Origin: an uncultured Oscillospiraceae bacterium
GTDB taxonomy: Bacteria > Bacillota > Clostridia > Oscillospirales > Oscillospiraceae
Direction of reading: 5' to 3'
Length of the DNA: 64,000 bases
NCBI GenBank assembly: GCA_947599925.1
Contig: CANQFT010000003.1
Location: 1 to 64,000 of the forward strand
A model generated the notes under the pieces. It ran no database searches. It saw only the letters and a list, made by a program, of their open reading frames with translations, and was not told the DNA's origin. A program made the position numbers and the translations under genes. Within the stretch, counting starts at the first letter, position 1; the number at the start of each line of letters is the position of its first letter. Of the stretch, positions 60,070 through 64,000 are shown in pieces.

Positions 60070-61506
60070 ATGATAACCTTTTTCTGCGCCATCGCGGTCC
60101 TGCTGGTGGGATACGCGCTGTATGGCAAATTCATCGAGCGGGTATTCGGCCCGGACGACCGCCCCACCCCCGCCACCACCCACCCCGACGGGGTGGACTT
60201 CGTCCCCATGAAGACCTGGCGGGTCTTTCTCATCCAGCTTCTGAACATCGCCGGGACCGGGCCCATCTTCGGGGCCCTGGCCGGGGCCGTGTTCGGGCCG
60301 GTGGTCTTTCTCTGGATCGTCTTTGGCTCCATTCTGGGCGGCGCCGTCCACGACTACATGAGCGGCATGATCTCCCTGCGGATGGACGGGGCCTCCCTGT
60401 CCGAGATCGTGGGCACCTACCTGGGCCCAGCGGCCAAGCAGGTCATGCGGGTGTTCTCGGTGGTTTTGCTGGTGCTGGTGGGGGCGGTGTTCACCACCAG
60501 CCCCGCCGCTCTGCTGGCCCGGCTGACCCCTGGTTGGATGAACGTCACCTTCTGGACGGTGGTGATCCTGTGCTACTACCTGCTGGCCACTCTGCTGCCC
60601 ATTGACAAGCTCATCGGCAAGCTCTACCCCGTCTTTGGGGCGGTGCTGGTGGTCATGGCGGTGGGGATCATCGGCGGTCTGGCTGTGAAGGGTTACCACC
60701 TGCCGGAGCTGACCACCCTGACCGACCTCCATCCGGACGGCACACCGGTGTGGCCCTTCATGTTCATCACCGTGGCCTGCGGCGCCATCTCCGGCTTCCA
60801 CGGCACCCAGTCCCCCATGATGGCCCGCTGTATGCGGACCGAGCGGGAGGGCCGCCGGGTGTTCTACGGCGCCATGATTGCCGAGAGCGTCATCGCCCTG
60901 GTCTGGGCCGCCGCTGGGGTGGCCTTCTACCAGACCACCGGCGGGCTCCAGGCGGCCATAAACAGCCTGGGTCAGTCCGGCGTGGTCTATGACATCTCCA
61001 TCTCCGTGCTGGGCCTGGTGGGCGGCGCGCTGGCGGTGGTGGGTGTGGTGGCCTGTCCCATCTCCACCGGGGACACCGCCCTGCGAAGCGCCCGGCTCAC
61101 CATCGCCGACTGGTTCCACATCGACCAGTCCACCCTGGTCAAGCGCGTGGCCGTCACCCTACCCCTGCTGGTGGCCAGCGCCCTGCTGACCCAGCTGGAC
61201 TTCACCGTGGTCTGGCGGTACTTCTCCTGGAGCAACCAGACCCTGGCCATGATCACCCTCTGGGCGGCGGCCATGTACCTGGTCCGCCACGGGCGGAGGC
61301 GCTGGCACGCCCTGCTCTGCGCCCTGCCCGCCGCCTTTATGTCCGGCGTGTGCTGCACCTACATCCTCATGGCGGACGAGGGCTTCCGCCTTCCCCTGGC
61401 CGTCTCCTACCCCGCCGGCCTCGCCTTTGCCCTGGTCTGCGCCGCGGTGTTCTGCCTGTCGGCCCGGCGGCGCTGGGCCCAGCGGGACCTGACCGCTTCC
61501 CGCTGA
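60070..61506 (+). CDS. cstA: CstA-family carbon starvation/pyruvate transporter
   Basis: A 478-aa polytopic protein of the CstA/BtsT family. It has FIERVFGPDDRPTPA and the GVDFVPMKTWRVFLIQLLNIAGTGPIFG hallmark near the start, VHDYMSGM, and ACGAISGFHGTQSPMMARC in the middle. Members take up pyruvate or peptides. The short form is typical of anaerobic Firmicutes. The ATG at 60070 follows AAGGAGG by 8 bases. The acyltransferase gene begins 64 bases after the stop. Confidence 0.9.
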   Translation: MITFFCAIAVLLVGYALYGKFIERVFGPDDRPTPATTHPDGVDFVPMKTWRVFLIQLLNIAGTGPIFGALAGAVFGPVVFLWIVFGSILGGAVHDYMSGMISLRMDGASLSEIVGTYLGPAAKQVMRVFSVVLLVLVGAVFTTSPAALLARLTPGWMNVTFWTVVILCYYLLATLLPIDKLIGKLYPVFGAVLVVMAVGIIGGLAVKGYHLPELTTLTDLHPDGTPVWPFMFITVACGAISGFHGTQSPMMARCMRTEREGRRVFYGAMIAESVIALVWAAAGVAFYQTTGGLQAAINSLGQSGVVYDISISVLGLVGGALAVVGVVACPISTGDTALRSARLTIADWFHIDQSTLVKRVAVTLPLLVASALLTQLDFTVVWRYFSWSNQTLAMITLWAAAMYLVRHGRRRWHALLCALPAAFMSGVCCTYILMADEGFRLPLAVSYPAGLAFALVCAAVFCLSARRRWAQRDLTASR

Positions 61507-61570
61507 ATCACCCCATCCACCGCGCACCCAGGCGGCGAGGCCGCCCGGACAAGAAATGGAGGCGTTTCCC

Positions 61571-62848
61571 ATGAAAAACCACCCCTCCGGCATCTCCAGC
61601 CTCTACCGCTCCACCCCCAACAGCCACAACACCTGCCGCCTGGCCTTCACCCTGAACGAGCCGGTGGACCCCCGCGCCCTTCGCAAAGGGGTGGACACCG
61701 CCATGGAGCGCTACGACTACCTCTCCGTCCGCCTGGTGCGGGAGGAGGGGGACCCCCTCCACACCGTGGTCCCCAACCCCAAGCCTGTGCCGGTGGTCCA
61801 GGGGGCCCGCGGGGTCACTCTGCTGACCCCGGAGGCGGACTTCCACACCGTGGCCGTGGCCTATGAGGGGGAGCAGGTGTTCTTCGACTTTCTCCACGCC
61901 CTCATCACCGGCGCGGCCATGGTGGAGTTTGCCAAGACGGTGCTCTACTACTACATCGCCGAAAAATACGGCCGGCCCCTACCCGGCCAGGACATCCTCA
62001 CCTTAGAGGACCCCGTGACCGACGAGGAGCGGCTGGACCCCTACCTGGATCCCCCAGCCCCGGCGGCCGCGCCCTCCGGCGGAGCGGGCGGGGGCGGCAT
62101 CCCCTCCCCCGCTCTGGACCTGAGCCGCTTTGTGGCCATGGACCCCAGCCGCCAGACCTCCTATCGCATGACCGTGGGGGAGGACGCCTTTATGACCTAC
62201 TGCCGGGCAAACCAGGGCACCCCCGCCACCATGACCGCCGCTCTGCTGGCCCGGACCCTCTACCGCCTGTGTGACCGGATGGACGCCCCGGCGCGCTTCG
62301 TGCTGATGAAGCGCTACCACGAGGCCCTGGGCGTGCCCGCCGCCCACAGCAACGTCCTGGGCAACGTCATCCTCCAGTTCACCGAGGCGGAGCGGGATCT
62401 GGACCCGGCCAAACTCTGCGCCATGGCCCGGTCCATGCTGGCCCTCCAATCCGACCGCGAGGTCATCCTCAGCGCCGTCCAGCGGCGGCTGGGGCAGGAG
62501 GCCCAGGTGCTGGCCCTGGGGGACTACCGGGCCATCCGCGCGGCCTTCCAACAGGCGGCGTCCCGGTATCCCAATTTGCTGAACATGACCATCAGCTATG
62601 TGGGCAAAACCAAGCTGGGGGCGCTGGAGCCCTACGTCCGGGCGCTCTACACCTACGTGGACCCCGCCGCCTCCGGGGTGCTGGTGGAGCTCAACGCGGT
62701 GAACGGCCTGTTCTGCTTCACCTTCCTCCAGAACTTCGCCGGGGACGGCCTGGTCCGCGCCTTCGCAGCGGAGCTGGCCCAGGCGGGCCTTTCGGCGGAG
62801 CTGGGCCCGGAGGAGCCGCCCCTCTACCCCCGCATGGAACTGGACTGA
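61571..62848 (+). CDS. Condensation/acyltransferase-superfamily protein
   Basis: A 425-aa protein resembling the chloramphenicol acetyltransferase/condensation superfamily (alcohol acetyltransferase-like). It has an N-terminal half with ALRKGVDTAMERYDYLSVRL, FFDFLHALITGAAM where the HHxxxDG active site should be (only one His, no DG), and a C-terminal half with NVILQFTEAERDL. The poor active site suggests changed chemistry or a binding role. The ATG at 61571 is set by GGAGG 8 bases upstream. The DUF3089 gene starts 15 bases after it. Confidence 0.65.
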   Translation: MKNHPSGISSLYRSTPNSHNTCRLAFTLNEPVDPRALRKGVDTAMERYDYLSVRLVREEGDPLHTVVPNPKPVPVVQGARGVTLLTPEADFHTVAVAYEGEQVFFDFLHALITGAAMVEFAKTVLYYYIAEKYGRPLPGQDILTLEDPVTDEERLDPYLDPPAPAAAPSGGAGGGGIPSPALDLSRFVAMDPSRQTSYRMTVGEDAFMTYCRANQGTPATMTAALLARTLYRLCDRMDAPARFVLMKRYHEALGVPAAHSNVLGNVILQFTEAERDLDPAKLCAMARSMLALQSDREVILSAVQRRLGQEAQVLALGDYRAIRAAFQQAASRYPNLLNMTISYVGKTKLGALEPYVRALYTYVDPAASGVLVELNAVNGLFCFTFLQNFAGDGLVRAFAAELAQAGLSAELGPEEPPLYPRMELD

Positions 62849-62863
62849 CAGGAGGGAACGACG

Positions 62864-63856
62864 ATGCGACGGATCCGAGACGTGGGCCTGTTGGCCCTGC
62901 TGTCCCTGGCCCTCATTCTGGCGGTGGCCCGCCCCTGGGCCGGAGACGGCGGCGTGGACTACGCTCTGGCGGCCAACTGGGCCTATCAGGAGACGGAGAC
63001 TGCGGCGGACAAGACGGCGGACGTGTTCTTTGTCTGCCCCACGGTGTACGGCGGCCAGGCGGGGGCATACAATATGCCCCTCACCGACCGCGAGGCCATG
63101 GCCGACTTCCTGGGCGCCACCAACATGGAAAAGGGCATCTACGACGACGCCTGCCGCTTCTTCGCCCCCTACTACCGCCAGGCGGGGCTGGCGGTGTACG
63201 CCATGGAGACGGAGGCGGAGCGGGAGCCCTATCTGGCCCTGGCCTACCGAGACGTGGCGGACGCCTTTGACTACTACCTCCAACATCTCAACCAGGGCCG
63301 CCCCATCGTCCTGGCCGGGTTCTCCCAGGGCGCGGATCTGTGTCTGCGGCTGATGGAGGACCGCTTCGCCCAGGCGGAGCTCCAGGACCGGCTGGTGGCC
63401 TGTTACGCCATCGGCTGGCGGGTGACGCCGGAGGACCTGGTGGCCTTCCCCCACCTGCGGATGGCCCAGGGGGAGCGGGACACCGGCGTGATCGTCTCCT
63501 TCAACAGCGAGGCGCCAGAGGTCAACGCCTCCCTGCTCATCCCCTCCGGCGTGGAGACTTTGTCCATCAACCCGCTGAACTGGCGCACCGACGGCGTTCC
63601 CGCGGGCAAAGACCAGAACCGGGGCGCTTGCTTCCCCGATTACAGCGGCCAGTTCAGCCAGGAGATCCCCAGCCTCACCGGGGCATATCTGGACCTCCCA
63701 CGGGGCGCTCTCAAGGTCCCCGACGTCACCCCAGAGGACTATCCGCCCGTCCTGGACATCTTCCAGCCCGGGGTGTACCACCTCTACGACTACCAGTTCT
63801 TCTACCGCAACCTGGAACACAATGTCCAGGTCCGGCTGGACGCCTTTGGGCTGTAA
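62864..63856 (+). CDS. DUF3089 alpha/beta-hydrolase, membrane-anchored or secreted
   Basis: A 330-aa protein with an N-terminal hydrophobic helix (about 7-25, signal or anchor) and a DUF3089 hydrolase domain. It has FFVCPTVYGG near the start, the nucleophile elbow GFSQGAD (S154) and conserved DVADAFDYYLQ before it. Substrate unknown. The co-operonic acyltransferase suggests ester metabolism at the envelope. The ATG at 62864 follows GGAGGGAA. Confidence 0.8.
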   Translation: MRRIRDVGLLALLSLALILAVARPWAGDGGVDYALAANWAYQETETAADKTADVFFVCPTVYGGQAGAYNMPLTDREAMADFLGATNMEKGIYDDACRFFAPYYRQAGLAVYAMETEAEREPYLALAYRDVADAFDYYLQHLNQGRPIVLAGFSQGADLCLRLMEDRFAQAELQDRLVACYAIGWRVTPEDLVAFPHLRMAQGERDTGVIVSFNSEAPEVNASLLIPSGVETLSINPLNWRTDGVPAGKDQNRGACFPDYSGQFSQEIPSLTGAYLDLPRGALKVPDVTPEDYPPVLDIFQPGVYHLYDYQFFYRNLEHNVQVRLDAFGL

Positions 63857-63867
63857 AATCAAAACAC

Positions 63868-63937
63868 GGCCCCGCCCCACGGCGGGCCGCATAAAAATCA
63901 AAAGCCCCTGAAACCGCAAAGTTTCAGGGGCTTTTGA
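63868..63937. terminator. Terminator plus partial post-terminator repeat between convergent genes
   Basis: TCAAAAGCCCCTGAAAC / GTTTCAGGGGCTTTTGA (63898-63937, 17-bp stem, 6-base loop) is a bidirectional terminator. On the minus strand it is followed by GATTTTTATGCGGCCCGCCG, the same T-tract plus GCGGCCCGC module as at 2730, 17287 and 38200. Confidence 0.8.
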
Positions 63938-63947
63938 AACTAAAAGC

Positions 63948-64000
63948 TCACTCCGCCGCGAACCGCGTGAGGATGACGGCCACCTCCGCGCGGGTGGCGG
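63948..64000 (-). CDS. C-terminal end of another SLH-domain protein, cut by the window edge
   Basis: The minus-strand frame reads ATRAEVAVILTRFAAE then stop at 63948, matching the last SLH residues of the WG/SLH proteins (ATRAEVAVILQRFAQAG). Only 17 codons are visible. Confidence 0.8.
   Translation of the reverse strand, partial: ATRAEVAVILTRFAAE

Noticed and set aside
56770-61119. Upstream extension of the copy-B WG/SLH frame to 61119
   Set aside because: It would run through the hairpin element and antisense to cstA. The signal peptide and GAGGAGG site fix the start at 59520.
1-64000. tRNA or rRNA genes
   Set aside because: I read all intergenic spacers for cloverleaf arms and conserved rRNA segments and saw none that I could support.

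Overview
The window looks like a chromosomal segment of a GC-rich, spore-forming, anaerobic clostridium, probably a gut Oscillospiraceae (Flavonifractor/Lawsonibacter/Intestinimonas-like). This is inferred from a germination protease (gpr), a CsaB-type pyruvyl transferase together with several SLH-domain surface proteins, a single-chain class II glycyl-tRNA synthetase, clean TTG-N17-TATAAT promoters (many with a TGG before the -10) and Firmicutes-style Shine-Dalgarno sites. Only the first 2.5 kb is AT-rich. It holds an XRE regulator and a HEPN (ApeA-like) protein and reads as imported accessory DNA.

Layout: 1-2.5 kb accessory island; 2.8-6.1 kb glycosyltransferase plus a GT4-CsaB fusion (secondary cell-wall polymer); 6.2-8.6 kb DUF4330 protein, PAP2 phosphatase, ECF sigma factor and putative anti-sigma; 8.7-12.8 kb polA, rimI, tsaD; 13.3-16.5 kb membrane protein, SH3-NlpC/P60 hydrolase, small conserved protein, gluQ; 16.5-17.3 kb mosaic tandem-repeat array; 17.3-21.7 kb SLH-anchored CE12-like esterase plus GH43 enzyme; 21.9-26.6 kb AGCS symporter, AI-2E-family permease, HD-GYP response regulator and Hpt protein; 26.8-38.2 kb exosortase-G (XrtG) locus; 38.3-43 kb flippase, AsnB and ATP-grasp ligase; 43.2-49.9 kb gpr, DUF7916-like protein, rpsT, aroK, DEAD-box helicase, glyQS; 50-52.7 kb serine recombinase next to a truncated gene remnant; 52.8-59.5 kb two WG-repeat/SLH proteins sharing a near-identical 1.16-kb 3' block; 60-63.9 kb CstA-like transporter, condensation-like acyltransferase, DUF3089 hydrolase; right edge, the C-terminus of another SLH protein.

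Much of the window concerns the cell envelope. CsaB pyruvylates the wall polymer that SLH domains bind, and four SLH proteins (one partial) lie nearby. The XrtG operon encodes a likely sorted substrate, the exosortase, a glycosyltransferase fused to an MdoB-like phosphoglycerol-transferase domain, and the two PTPS-related proteins typical of this locus type, all in overlapping frames.

The most unusual signals are non-coding. A 158-bp element made of six consecutive hairpins occurs twice, 157/158 identical. Each copy is bracketed by an 8-bp direct repeat that differs between the copies and is itself the -10 box of a promoter, so the element appears to insert into -10 boxes and duplicate them. 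A second repeat family sits just beyond the T-tracts of terminators at four minus-strand gene ends. A third, about 130 bp, forms the 16.6-17.2 kb array and has also been captured in frame as coding repeats in the DEAD-box helicase.
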